A DNA stretch of 20,705 bases from Deltaproteobacteria bacterium (GCA_016205125.1 JACQJE010000069.1:1-20705), one strand, 5' to 3'. Numbered from the stretch's first letter, positions 1 to 7,021 are shown. Notes: generated by a model not told the origin, from the letters alone. Translations and numbers: made by a program.

Positions 1-120
1 ACTGTGGTTCGTCTCGAAGTGCCAAATCCCGAGTTGCCAAAAACCGAAAGTCAGGAACAAGGCGGAGGAGGTGCGCCAGCGGAAGAGGATAAGAAATCCA
101 AAGAAACTCCAGGGGAATAA
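1..120 (+). CDS. gspJ: C-terminal end of probable type II secretion pseudopilin GspJ (partial)
   Basis: An open frame runs from base 1 to a TAA at 118-120 and enters from the left edge. It encodes about 39 residues: a short hydrophobic start (TVVRLEVPNPELP), then a low-complexity hydrophilic tail rich in Gly, Glu, Lys and Pro. No conserved domain remains in this piece, so the name rests on position: in type II secretion operons the gene before gspK is normally gspJ, a minor pseudopilin that forms the pilus tip with GspI and GspK. The polar tail is plausible for the end of a periplasmic protein. The coding call is fairly sure; the identity is inferred. Confidence 0.6.
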   Translation, partial: TVVRLEVPNPELPKTESQEQGGGGAPAEEDKKSKETPGE

Positions 121-161
121 TGATATGAATAGAAAAATAGCGAGGGTAACGAGGAGTAACG

Positions 162-340
162 CCAAAATCCTCCGCTTACTTTCAGCACATTTCCTGCGGA
201 TCCGCCATCGACCCACTCCTGCGGCGGGCGTCTGGAGCGAGTCAGTGGTTCGTTCTTTCCCTTATACGAGCGGAAGTCGAGCGACGACTCATGGCACTGA
301 AATAGGCGTAACTCAAGCATTCCGCGTCGGAGCGTCCCGC
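162..340 (+). repeat. Dispersed ~180 bp repeat, copy A (gspJ-gspK gap)
   Basis: This stretch aligns collinearly with the reverse complement of 1440-1620. Matching blocks are 162-173 with 1609-1620 (12 of 12 bases), 197-212 with 1570-1585 (13 of 16), 270-295 with 1498-1522 (about 23 of 26, one gap) and 323-339 with 1453-1470. Offsets from the first block are 0, 35, 108 and 161 here and 0, 35, 98 and 150 in the other copy. It fills most of the 235 bp between gspJ and gspK and stops just before the gspK ribosome binding site. Confidence 0.7.
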
Positions 341-355
341 CAAGGGAGTGGGTTG

Positions 356-1432
356 ATGGCGGATCGAAGTAACGAGAGGGGTATTGCCCTTTTCCTCGTG
401 CTCATGACGGTTGCGATGATCTCTGTCGTGTTGATTGAAATCCTCTACACAACAAATGTCCAGCGCTTCTCCACCCAAAATGTCGGTGACGGGACAAAAG
501 CCTATTATCTCGCTAAAACTGGAATCTATATGGGAATGCTCGAACTTAAAATTCACGACACCCTTTCCAAGTCTCCCATTATCAAGCAGGCGCTGGGGGA
601 CAATGCGGCTCTTCTCGATCTGATCTGGCAACTCGGTTTTTCGTACCCCCCTCCTTTTTCAGCCGCGGAAGGAATCACCGAAAAAATGGCGGTCGAGAGC
701 ATCCAGAAAAAGAGCAACATCGATGGGACAATTGTGGCAACTATCGAAGATCTCTCTTCGAAGATCAACCTGAACCTTCTGGCAGAAGAGAAAACGCGCA
801 AACCGATTCTCGCTCAACTGACAAATCTCCTGATAGGCGAAAAGGCGAGGAATGAGAACTTCGCAAAAAAATACGTCAATCTCAACGCGGAAGAGCTCGT
901 CAATAATATTGCGGATTATATTGACTTCGATGGAGAGCGAATTCAGGGGGGGGATGAGGATGCCCTCTATAGTGGAAGTTCGATCGTTCAATTGCCACTC
1001 AACCGGCCATTTGTTACAATCTCTCAAGTAAGGGGGGTAAAAGGGATTGATGAGGGCCTCTATCAATTTTTCTCGTCGCACTGTACGGTCTTTGGCGCAC
1101 AGGGAATCAATGTAAACACTGCGTCAGCGGCACTTTTACAGTCAATCAGCACAGAGTTGGCAGAGGAAGATCTTCAAAAAATTCTGGACCGGCGAAACCG
1201 TCAGCCCTTTAAAGATCAGCAGGATTTTGAAAAATTTGCCAGGGAGGAGCTTTTTAAGAGCGAAAATTTTAACCGAGATCCGGAGGTTCCCTTAACGACA
1301 AGCAGCGGACGTTTTTCGATCAGATCGCAGGGTCAGGTGGGCGACGTCGTACGAACCATTTTCGTGGTGGTGGACAAGGAAAAAACAGGCAAGGACGGAG
1401 GCCCGCTCGTCCGCTATTGGAATAGTGACTAA
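356..1432 (+). CDS. gspK: Type II secretion system minor pseudopilin GspK
   Basis: GspK is the large minor pseudopilin capping the type II secretion pseudopilus with GspI and GspJ; prepilin peptidase processes it and it acts in the periplasm. The 358-residue product starts with a short polar leader and a type-IV-prepilin-like site (NERG|IALFLVL, cleavage after Gly9). A hydrophobic helix follows to about residue 30. As usual for GspK, position +5 is not Glu. The C-terminal half has the family's helix-hairpin segments, including GINVNTASAALL. I chose ATG 356 because AAGGGAG lies at 342-348, seven bases upstream, and the prepilin leader begins there. The frame is open back to base 71, but that part covers repeat DNA and gives an implausible N-terminus. 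It lies between probable gspJ and gspL. Confidence 0.93.
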   Translation: MADRSNERGIALFLVLMTVAMISVVLIEILYTTNVQRFSTQNVGDGTKAYYLAKTGIYMGMLELKIHDTLSKSPIIKQALGDNAALLDLIWQLGFSYPPPFSAAEGITEKMAVESIQKKSNIDGTIVATIEDLSSKINLNLLAEEKTRKPILAQLTNLLIGEKARNENFAKKYVNLNAEELVNNIADYIDFDGERIQGGDEDALYSGSSIVQLPLNRPFVTISQVRGVKGIDEGLYQFFSSHCTVFGAQGINVNTASAALLQSISTELAEEDLQKILDRRNRQPFKDQQDFEKFAREELFKSENFNRDPEVPLTTSSGRFSIRSQGQVGDVVRTIFVVVDKEKTGKDGGPLVRYWNSD

Positions 1433-1439
1433 TATCCTT

Positions 1440-1620
1440 GATCCACCGGCTCCTCGGACGCTCGGACGCGCTTTTCAGCTATGCGCTCGAATTTTGCGCC
1501 CTGAGTCCTCGCTCGATTCCGCACCACATGGGTGCAACTTTTTATTCCGTGTGGTGCTCCATTCGCCTCGTCGCTGGTGGATCTGCGGTTATCGCACTGA
1601 AGGTAGGTGGAGGATTTTGG
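1440..1620 (-). repeat. Dispersed ~180 bp repeat, copy B (gspK-gspL gap), inverted relative to copy A
   Basis: Reverse-complement counterpart of 162-340. It occupies nearly the whole gap between the gspK stop (1432) and the gspL start (1623). It contains a hairpin, GCACCACA at 1521-1528 with TGTGGTGC at 1550-1557, extendable by about three pairs. Its right end carries GGAGG at 1609-1613, nine bases before the gspL ATG, so the repeat appears to supply the Shine-Dalgarno sequence. Both copies, read in the direction of copy B, encode a similar peptide ending LKV-x-GGFW; its differences include synonymous third positions. Confidence 0.7.
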
Positions 1621-1622
1621 AT

Positions 1623-3224
1623 ATGCGCATCCTCGGAATCGACATCGGGAGCCGCTCTGTCAAAGCCGCCTTACTGGAGAGCACTTTTCGATCCCAGAAG
1701 ATTGTCGCTTTTGTTGAGCAATTCCTCCCCCTCTCCGAATCTCCCCCCCCTCCAGACGTGATCAGCGGCGCACTGAGTTCCGCACTCTTCGCTCTAAAGG
1801 GGTCCGCCGATCGCATCACGACTGCTCTCCCTGGAGATCTCGTTTCTCATCGCGTCATCGAACTCCCTTTTACAGACAGACGGAAAATAGACCAGACCCT
1901 TCTCTTTGAATTGGAAGATCTCGTCCCTTTCCCTCTCGACGAAGTCTCTGTCGATTACATTGTAGCTTCCACAGAAGGGAAAACCTCGAGAATCATCACC
2001 ACTCACATCTATAAGGAGAATCTCAAAAACTTCATCGCTCTTTTTCAGCGCGCCGATATCAACCCCGATCTCATCACCACAGAACCGCATGCCCTCTTTA
2101 ACCTTTCATTGATCAATTTTGAAATTCCAGTGAGAACTGCGGCCATGCTCGACATCGGACACCGCCGCTCGACGTTCTGCATTCTTCATGACAATCACCT
2201 GGAGATCGCGCGATCGATCCTCTGCGGAGGACTCAACATTGCCGCTGACATCTCGCACGCATACCGGATTTCCCTGGAGGAGGCAGAAGCGGTAAAGATT
2301 GAAAGGGGATTCATCTTGGGAGAAGGGGTGACGGATGTCACAGAAGAGCAGGTCCATTTTTCGGACGTCATAAAAAACGCGCTCTCTCCGCTTGTGCGGG
2401 AGATCAACCAGACGCTTGTCGCCTATCGCGCGAAAACGAAGCGAACGGTCGATCTCGTCTATCTCTCTGGAGGAACCTCTCTTCTGCGCAATATTCAGAC
2501 TCACCTGCAGGAGGAATGGGGCGTAAAAACGCAGGCGACGCGTCTTTTCCAACTCTACCCCCCTGGTCCGGGAGTTTCTGCCACATACGAGACAGAAGTG
2601 AGAATCGCATCGAGCCTTGGAGATGCTATTGCCGCCCTGGGACAAGTCCGTCCCTATCACATCAACTTTCGCAAAGGTGAATTCTCAGCCCGCAAAACCG
2701 GGATCTCCTCTGTGGCCCGCTACAAGCATCTCCTTATAGCGGGGGGAATCATTGCCATGCTCATCTCATTCGACATAGGAGCAAAATATTTTTTCCTGCG
2801 CCAGGATCTCCAGAAGATCCAATCAAAAATCGGTGCTCTCGTTACGCAAATCTTTCCGGAAACTCCAAAACATATTTTGGCCGCCCCTCCCAAACTGAAA
2901 GCCTACATCGGTCAGCACATTTCAGATCAGCAACTGGCTATTAAGGAACTTTCTGAAACGGCAGCGCCAGGGCGAAGGGCCATTGAGGTGTTGGGATCCC
3001 TCTCCGAAAGTTTGCCAGGACTGGAAGTCAAAATTGATGAAATGGCTCTCGCAGGCAAAAAAGTAAAGGTGAGTGGAACAGCAGAATCAATCTCTGCCAT
3101 CGAATCGTTTGCGAAAGGATTGGAACAGGTGAAATTTTTTGCGAATGTGAAAAAGGGAGAAGTGGCCACTGCAGCCGATGGAGTCAACAGAATATTCTCA
3201 ATCACACTTGATGTCGCGGATTAA
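1623..3224 (+). CDS. gspL: Type II secretion system protein GspL (PilM-like actin-fold domain plus periplasmic PilN-like domain)
   Basis: GspL is the inner-membrane protein that links the GspE ATPase to GspM and the pseudopilus. The 533-residue product starts with an actin-like, PilM/FtsA-type cytoplasmic domain (about 1-340): the phosphate-1 loop GIDIGSRSVKAALLE at the N-terminus, a second phosphate motif (MLDIGHRRSTF) and a late LSGGTSLL motif. One membrane segment lies at about 369-391. A PilN/GspL-like periplasmic domain with a coiled-coil start and a small alpha/beta fold follows. The start at 1623 is supported by GGAGG at 1609-1613 and the PilM-type N-terminus MRILGIDIGS. gspM follows after three bases. 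PilM would be the alternative name, but the fused membrane and periplasmic part and the neighbours favour GspL. Confidence 0.9.
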   Translation: MRILGIDIGSRSVKAALLESTFRSQKIVAFVEQFLPLSESPPPPDVISGALSSALFALKGSADRITTALPGDLVSHRVIELPFTDRRKIDQTLLFELEDLVPFPLDEVSVDYIVASTEGKTSRIITTHIYKENLKNFIALFQRADINPDLITTEPHALFNLSLINFEIPVRTAAMLDIGHRRSTFCILHDNHLEIARSILCGGLNIAADISHAYRISLEEAEAVKIERGFILGEGVTDVTEEQVHFSDVIKNALSPLVREINQTLVAYRAKTKRTVDLVYLSGGTSLLRNIQTHLQEEWGVKTQATRLFQLYPPGPGVSATYETEVRIASSLGDAIAALGQVRPYHINFRKGEFSARKTGISSVARYKHLLIAGGIIAMLISFDIGAKYFFLRQDLQKIQSKIGALVTQIFPETPKHILAAPPKLKAYIGQHISDQQLAIKELSETAAPGRRAIEVLGSLSESLPGLEVKIDEMALAGKKVKVSGTAESISAIESFAKGLEQVKFFANVKKGEVATAADGVNRIFSITLDVAD

Positions 3225-3227
3225 AAA

Positions 3228-3911
3228 ATGCCATCACTGAGAGAACTCTTAGCACGTTCAGCCCTTCTATCGAAGATTGCGGATCCTTTCATCAACTATT
3301 ATGAAAGTCTCCCCTATGAACGCCGCATACAGATCCAATATGGAGCGGTATTTGCTGTCATTTTTATCATTGCCTTAGTCATGTTTCAGGGGTATCGGGG
3401 AGTCGGAAAGTTACAACAGGAAGTCAACGGACAGCGTGCTTTTGCAAAAGAACTTCTTGAAGAGTTGTCGCAATACGCGGCTCGGCAGAGTTATGTCGAA
3501 ACCCTCTTTGGGCGCATGAGTCAGGTGAAAGGGGACTTCTCACTCATTTCTTACCTCGAGAGAAATGCCGGCAAAGCCAATATTTCGAAAGAATCCGTTG
3601 AACGAATCGATCCGAAGGAACTCCCTCCGGGAGAGCTTGTTAAAATATCGACGGCGGAAGTCTCCCTCCTCAAGATTTCTCTGAGACAGCTTGTCGATTT
3701 CCTCTACTATATTGAGAGCTCGCCCTATCCGATCAAGGTGAACCAGCTTCGCGTCAGCAAACGATTTGACGACCCGCTCTATCTTGATGCCTCCCTGACC
3801 ATCGCTTTTGCCGCCCCCAAAGAAGCTGTTCCACCTCCTGCGCCTCCTCCTGCTGAAAAAGCGAAGGAAGGAGCGCAACCCCCTGCGACAAGAAGGGGAG
3901 GAAAACCGTGA
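3228..3911 (+). CDS. gspM: Type II secretion system protein GspM
   Basis: GspM is a bitopic inner-membrane protein that binds GspL and stabilises the secretion platform. The 227-residue product has a cytoplasmic N-terminus, one membrane helix at about 38-54 (YGAVFAVIFIIALVMF), a coiled-coil stretch and then a ferredoxin-like PilO/GspM periplasmic domain (for example RQLVDFLYYIESSPYPIKVNQLRV). The last 30 residues are Pro/Ala/Lys-rich and probably disordered. It starts three bases after the gspL stop and overlaps gspN by four bases, so the three are very likely translated together. Assignment rests on topology and gene order as well as sequence. Confidence 0.85.
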   Translation: MPSLRELLARSALLSKIADPFINYYESLPYERRIQIQYGAVFAVIFIIALVMFQGYRGVGKLQQEVNGQRAFAKELLEELSQYAARQSYVETLFGRMSQVKGDFSLISYLERNAGKANISKESVERIDPKELPPGELVKISTAEVSLLKISLRQLVDFLYYIESSPYPIKVNQLRVSKRFDDPLYLDASLTIAFAAPKEAVPPPAPPPAEKAKEGAQPPATRRGGKP

Positions 3912-4801
3912 AAAATGCGGCCCAATGGATCGGCTATGCCCTCTTCGCTCTTTTCCTCTTCGCCCTTTTCCTGTTCTATCAATTCCCCTACGAACAGTTT
4001 CAGGATCGCCTCTTTGCTCTCCTGGAACGACGCACAGGATACAGTTTTTCCACCACCTCCCTCAAACCCGATCTCTTCCCTCCCCTTGGATTTGTCGCGT
4101 CCGATTTCAACATTCAGGAAGGGACTCGCCCCGCTCCTGTAAAAGGGCTCTTTCCGCTCGCATTCCCCATTCTGACCGCGCGATTCAGCCTCCTTTCCTA
4201 CCTCTTCGGAAAAGCGAATGTTTCTATGGCCGGAGAGACTCTCGGAGGAAACCTCTCTCTTCACGCTTCATTAGACCGAACATTATCAGAACTCTCTCAA
4301 TTTCAATGTAAAGCAGAAAATCTTAAACTGGAAGATCTGGCATTCTCTGCCGAGGGAACACTCAGCGGAGTACTCAGTGGAAATCTCCAGCTCTCTGGAG
4401 ATCTGAATGATATGAGGAGCGTCATCGGGCACCTGGATGTCGCGTTCCAGCGGCTTCGCACCACAAAATTCGCACTAATGAATTTTCCCTTCCCCCAGCT
4501 CAACATCGGAGATCTCTCTCTCAATGCTGATCTCTCGCAGGGGAAATTCGTCATTAAAAAACTCAATATCGGCGACCCGGAAAAAGACTTGGTTGCTGAG
4601 GCCTCTGGCTCAATCAAGATAGAAAAAGATGTTCCTTCATCCCCCCTTGATCTCCGCGTGAAATTCAAATTTTCCGACGCTCTCGCAAAAGAGTTCGACA
4701 TTTTCATGCCCCTCCTCGCTCCGAGCCAGACTCCAGAAGGGTATTTTGCCTACCACATCACCGGGACCCTCGGCCGCCCCCTTCCGACGCCAGAGCGGTA
4801 G
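3908..4801 (+). CDS. gspN: Type II secretion system protein GspN (AsmA-like)
   Basis: Probable GspN, an accessory type II secretion protein found in a subset of systems. The 297-residue product has an N-terminal signal-anchor (about 7-24, IGYALFALFLFALFLFYQ) and a periplasmic domain of repeated beta strands typical of AsmA/GspN proteins, for example GNLSLHASLDRTL and GVLSGNLQLSGDL. It starts with GTG at 3908, whose last bases form the TGA stop of gspM (GTGA overlap), indicating translational coupling. It is the last gene of the operon, as is usual for gspN in former Deltaproteobacteria. A generic AsmA-like protein is the alternative, but position decides for GspN. Confidence 0.82.
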   Translation: MKNAAQWIGYALFALFLFALFLFYQFPYEQFQDRLFALLERRTGYSFSTTSLKPDLFPPLGFVASDFNIQEGTRPAPVKGLFPLAFPILTARFSLLSYLFGKANVSMAGETLGGNLSLHASLDRTLSELSQFQCKAENLKLEDLAFSAEGTLSGVLSGNLQLSGDLNDMRSVIGHLDVAFQRLRTTKFALMNFPFPQLNIGDLSLNADLSQGKFVIKKLNIGDPEKDLVAEASGSIKIEKDVPSSPLDLRVKFKFSDALAKEFDIFMPLLAPSQTPEGYFAYHITGTLGRPLPTPER

Positions 4802-4893
4802 AGGCAGCAGCAGGGTCCCGTCAAAGTCATGACAGGGTGGCAGATATTTGACTCGATCATTCCATCAATCTGTGATAAGAAAGCCAAAAATGC

Positions 4894-4936
4894 TCATCCT
4901 GAACGAAGCGGTCATCCTGAGCGAAGCGAAGGATCT
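4894..4936 (+). repeat. Dispersed palindromic repeat (TCATCCTGAGCGAAGCGAAGGATCT type)
   Basis: A partial unit at 4894-4910 is followed by a complete 25 bp unit at 4912-4936. In one frame the tandem reads HPERSGHPERSEGSP, the well-known false peptide made by this widespread bacterial intergenic repeat. The same unit, with two one-base insertions, recurs inside addA at 9051-9077. Here it lies between gspN and pyrE and ends 15 bases before the pyrE start. Confidence 0.75.
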
Positions 4937-4951
4937 CCATCTGAGGTACCT

Positions 4952-5554
4952 ATGTCACCCTCTCATAAAAAGAAAGATCCCCTCTCCGGGCTCAAAGCCA
5001 GGCTGGCCCAACTGATCCAGGAAAAGACGCTCCTCTATGGCAAATTCAAATTGACCAGCGGCCAGGAGAGTCCCTATTACATCAACCTCAAGAATGTCTC
5101 CCTTCACCCGGAGGGGCTCTGGCTCATTGGAGAGCTCCTGTACGACAAGATTGCTTCGCACTTTTCCCGCCTCAAAAAACCGATGCCTGCCGCCGTGGGG
5201 GGTCTCACCCTCGGTGCAGATCCGATTGCCACAGCCATTGCGATGGTGAGCTTCACCAAAGATATCCCCCTGCCGGCCATTCTCGTCCGGAAAGAACCCA
5301 AGGAGCATGGAACAAAGCAGTGGCTGGAAGGGAATGAGCTTGTAGAGGAAGGAAGTTCCATCGTCGTCGTTGAAGATGTCTCCACCACAGGAAATTCGGC
5401 GCTAACCGCAGTCAAAAAACTCAGAGAAGCGGGCTTTTCTGTTCCTCTCGTCGTCTCTGTCGTCGACCGCGAAATGGGGGCAAAAGAATCCTTTGAAAAA
5501 GAAGACCTCGCCTTTGAAACCCTGTTTAATGCCAGCGACTTTGCGGATCATTAA
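4952..5554 (+). CDS. pyrE: Orotate phosphoribosyltransferase
   Basis: PyrE joins orotate to PRPP to give orotidine monophosphate in cytoplasmic pyrimidine synthesis. The 200-residue product is close to the usual 200-215 residues. It contains the N-terminal TSGQESPYYINLK segment, VGGLTLGADPIATAIA at about 82-97, the flexible catalytic loop with basic residues (VRKEPKEHG, 112-120) and the PRPP-binding loop VVVEDVSTTGNSA at 138-150. I chose ATG 4952 because GAGG at 4943-4946 precedes it. An upstream in-frame ATG at 4829 would add 41 residues that merely translate the dispersed repeat. It is 150 bases from gspN and is probably expressed separately. Confidence 0.92.
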   Translation: MSPSHKKKDPLSGLKARLAQLIQEKTLLYGKFKLTSGQESPYYINLKNVSLHPEGLWLIGELLYDKIASHFSRLKKPMPAAVGGLTLGADPIATAIAMVSFTKDIPLPAILVRKEPKEHGTKQWLEGNELVEEGSSIVVVEDVSTTGNSALTAVKKLREAGFSVPLVVSVVDREMGAKESFEKEDLAFETLFNASDFADH

Positions 5555-5579
5555 ATCCTGAAACTTCAGATTCAGGATT
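5554..5579 (+). terminator. Inverted repeat at the pyrE stop, possible weak terminator
   Basis: AATCCTGAA (5554-5562) and TTCAGGATT (5571-5579) form a perfect 9 bp stem with an 8 base loop, starting on the last base of the pyrE stop codon. No T run follows, so it is not a canonical intrinsic terminator; it may protect the 3' end of the message or be a repeat remnant. Confidence 0.35.
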
Positions 5580-5713
5580 AGCACGGGGCTTCACGGGCAT
5601 GGGAACAGATCTCCTTCCTCACCCAAGGCAGTCACACGGTCTACTATCCTGTCCCAGCGGCTTGCGAGGTTGCCTATGTTACGGAAGTTGAAAGGCACTG
5701 ATAGGCACGGAAA

Positions 5714-5725
5714 AGAAGGGGTCAG
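5714..5725 (+). repeat. Extra copy of the RAYT element end motif
   Basis: AGAAGGGGTCAG here is identical to 5926-5937 at the left boundary of the RAYT element, in the same orientation and 212 bases away. It probably marks the end of an adjacent non-autonomous or decayed relative. Confidence 0.55.
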
Positions 5726-5765
5726 ACCGCTTTTTGCCCAACAGCAAATACAAAATCAAAGAAAG

Positions 5766-5826
5766 GGGCAGATCTCGTTTTTGTCATTACCGCCACCAAA
5801 CAGATTGACAAAAATGAGATCTGCTC
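5766..5826. repeat. REP/REPIN-like long palindrome next to the RAYT
   Basis: The arms 5768-5786 and 5806-5824 are complementary over 19 bases with a single G-T mismatch (18 Watson-Crick pairs), extendable by two pairs. They enclose a 19 base spacer at 5787-5805. The left arm begins with GGGGCAG, resembling the GGGGTCAG motif at the RAYT ends. This is the arrangement expected for a two-REP (REPIN) unit mobilised by a RAYT. Confidence 0.65.
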
Positions 5827-5928
5827 ACTTCAGAGAAGAAGAAAATGTCTAAATGAAGACTCCAGTGCTCTTGTCAACTATCTCTCCTGTCTTGGCGTTC
5901 TCGCCTGTTCTGTGAATTGCTGAATAGA

Positions 5929-5951
5929 AGGGGTCAGTTTGCACATTGCAC
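5929..5951 (+). repeat. Left terminal inverted repeat of the RAYT element
   Basis: This 23 bp sequence (AGGGGTCAG...ATTGCAC) is perfectly repeated in inverted orientation at 6965-6987. It contains the transposase stop codon (TGA on the minus strand, 5934-5936), so the last residues of the protein (VQCAN) are encoded by the repeat. Confidence 0.8.
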
Positions 5952-6917
5952 GTTTTTTAAAACACCCAGTACCCGGTCGCGCATTTTGGAAAGTTCTTCT
6001 TGCTTCTCCACACGGGATATCATCCGGGCGATAGAAGTATGAGACCAACCCCCGAGTATCTTACCTACCTGGGCCTGTGGAAACCCTGCATGGCGCACGA
6101 GAATCTCAGACGCAACGCTTTGCGCATCTACAATAGTCGTTGAACGTGACCTTCTGACTAACTCCTCCGCTGTTATCCCAACGATCTTTGCAGTGGCCGC
6201 TACAACCCTCTCAGGCGACCGAGTATTTGTCAGAACTTGTCGCACACCCGGATGATCTCTCCGCGGCCGCTCCATTCCAGTGCGGCTCATAATGTCTTCA
6301 ACAAAGGCATCCGATCCTAGAATAGCTTTCCACCTAGACGTCTCAAAAATAGCGCTATTTTCGCGTAGAGCATGTTTTCCTGGCAAGCCAAGAATATAGT
6401 CTTCGTAGTCTCTGCGTGACGAAAAGTGACTCAATAAAAACTGGGTTGTGATCCACGGCGGAAACTCCCCACCCAGATAAGCACAATGACTTGAACGATC
6501 TGGATGGGAGGGTTGCTGCTCGATCCCCGCCTCTGTCGCGTTGAGATGGATGTAAGTGATAAGTGTGAGCAAATAGGTCTCCGTTTCTACAACGCGACTC
6601 TTGTAACGGCCACGGAACAGGGGCCCATCTAAACTATGCCGCCTATTGAAACGGCGACTGTAAACCGAATCAATATAACGCATTGTCTGGTGCAGGTTAG
6701 GCAGAGGTGTTTCCATCAGCAAGTGATAGTGATTATCCAGTAATGCAAAAGCGTGAACATTCACAGAATACTTTTCAACGGCCTCTCCAACTGTGGCAAG
6801 AAATACCTTTCGGTCCTCACTATCGAGAGCTATAGGCAAGTGGCGTAGCCCCCTGTTCATGACATGATAAAAGGCTCCTTCGAACTCGATGCGCAACGGT
6901 CTAGGCATGAGGGTCAT
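5934..6917 (-). CDS. REP-associated tyrosine transposase (Y1 HUH family) with DnaA-C-like C-terminal domain
   Basis: RAYTs nick single-stranded DNA at REP palindromes through a tyrosine, using an HUH metal site. The 327-residue product opens with the family signature PRPLRIEFEGAFYHVMNRG. The HUH motif is DNHYHLL (His63 and His65), the likely catalytic residue is Tyr86 in DSVYSRRFNRRH, and GPLFRGRYKS and YIHLN follow. After about residue 230 comes a helical domain resembling the DnaA C-terminal DNA-binding domain (SVASEILVRHAGFPQAQVGK, then GGWSHTSIARMISRVEK). No clear Shine-Dalgarno precedes ATG 6917; the next ATG at 6908 gives MPRPLRIE, where many family members begin. The stop lies inside the left inverted repeat. 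The gene appears intact. Confidence 0.9.
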   Translation of the reverse strand: MTLMPRPLRIEFEGAFYHVMNRGLRHLPIALDSEDRKVFLATVGEAVEKYSVNVHAFALLDNHYHLLMETPLPNLHQTMRYIDSVYSRRFNRRHSLDGPLFRGRYKSRVVETETYLLTLITYIHLNATEAGIEQQPSHPDRSSHCAYLGGEFPPWITTQFLLSHFSSRRDYEDYILGLPGKHALRENSAIFETSRWKAILGSDAFVEDIMSRTGMERPRRDHPGVRQVLTNTRSPERVVAATAKIVGITAEELVRRSRSTTIVDAQSVASEILVRHAGFPQAQVGKILGGWSHTSIARMISRVEKQEELSKMRDRVLGVLKNVQCAN

Positions 6918-6964
6918 TTAAAATAGTGCGACTAGAATTGCAACTGTCTGTGCGCAAAAGAAAA

Positions 6965-6987
6965 GTGCAATGTGCAAACTGACCCCT
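6965..6987 (-). repeat. Right terminal inverted repeat of the RAYT element
   Basis: Perfect 23 bp inverted match to 5929-5951, located about 48 bases upstream of the transposase start. No homology continues beyond the repeat on either side except a short purine-rich stretch outside. Confidence 0.8.
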
Positions 6988-7021
6988 CTTCTTCCTTCTT
7001 CTCCATCTCGGGGGGTTGCGG

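Larger units (their letters stand above)
5580..5925. other. Gene-free stretch with REP-like fragments
   Basis: No convincing gene lies between pyrE and the transposase; short open frames here lack a ribosome binding site and recognisable sequence. The right half holds REP-type pieces: the end motif at 5714-5725 and a long palindrome at 5766-5826, listed separately. The left half (5580-5710) shows only a weak 7 bp inverted repeat TGCCTAT/ATAGGCA. The stretch looks like decayed non-autonomous elements related to the neighbouring RAYT. Confidence 0.6.
5929..6987 (-). mobile_element. RAYT element bounded by 23 bp inverted repeats
   Basis: A 1059 bp unit consisting of one REP-associated tyrosine transposase gene between perfect 23 bp inverted repeats. 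No target-site duplication was recognised. RAYTs are usually single-copy housekeeping-like transposases that mobilise REP palindromes in trans; terminal inverted repeats at both ends of the gene itself suggest that the gene may also have been mobile. Confidence 0.65.

Noticed and set aside
71..355. Upstream extension of the gspK frame (95 codons)
   Set aside because: It overlaps the gspJ end and repeat DNA, has no prepilin character, and ATG 356 has a ribosome binding site and the correct leader.
162..1620. gspK as an invertible segment between inverted repeats
   Set aside because: The two copies are too diverged for efficient homologous exchange, and inversion would put gspK against its operon; no recombinase is nearby.
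1425..1622. Upstream extension of the gspL frame (66 codons)
   Set aside because: It translates the dispersed repeat; the PilM-like domain begins at ATG 1623.
4894..4936. Tandem units upstream of pyrE as a CRISPR or operator array
   Set aside because: Only one full and one partial unit without spacers; it fits a known type of dispersed palindrome.
5670..5852. 60-codon frame between pyrE and the RAYT
   Set aside because: It runs through REP-like palindromes and lacks a ribosome binding site.
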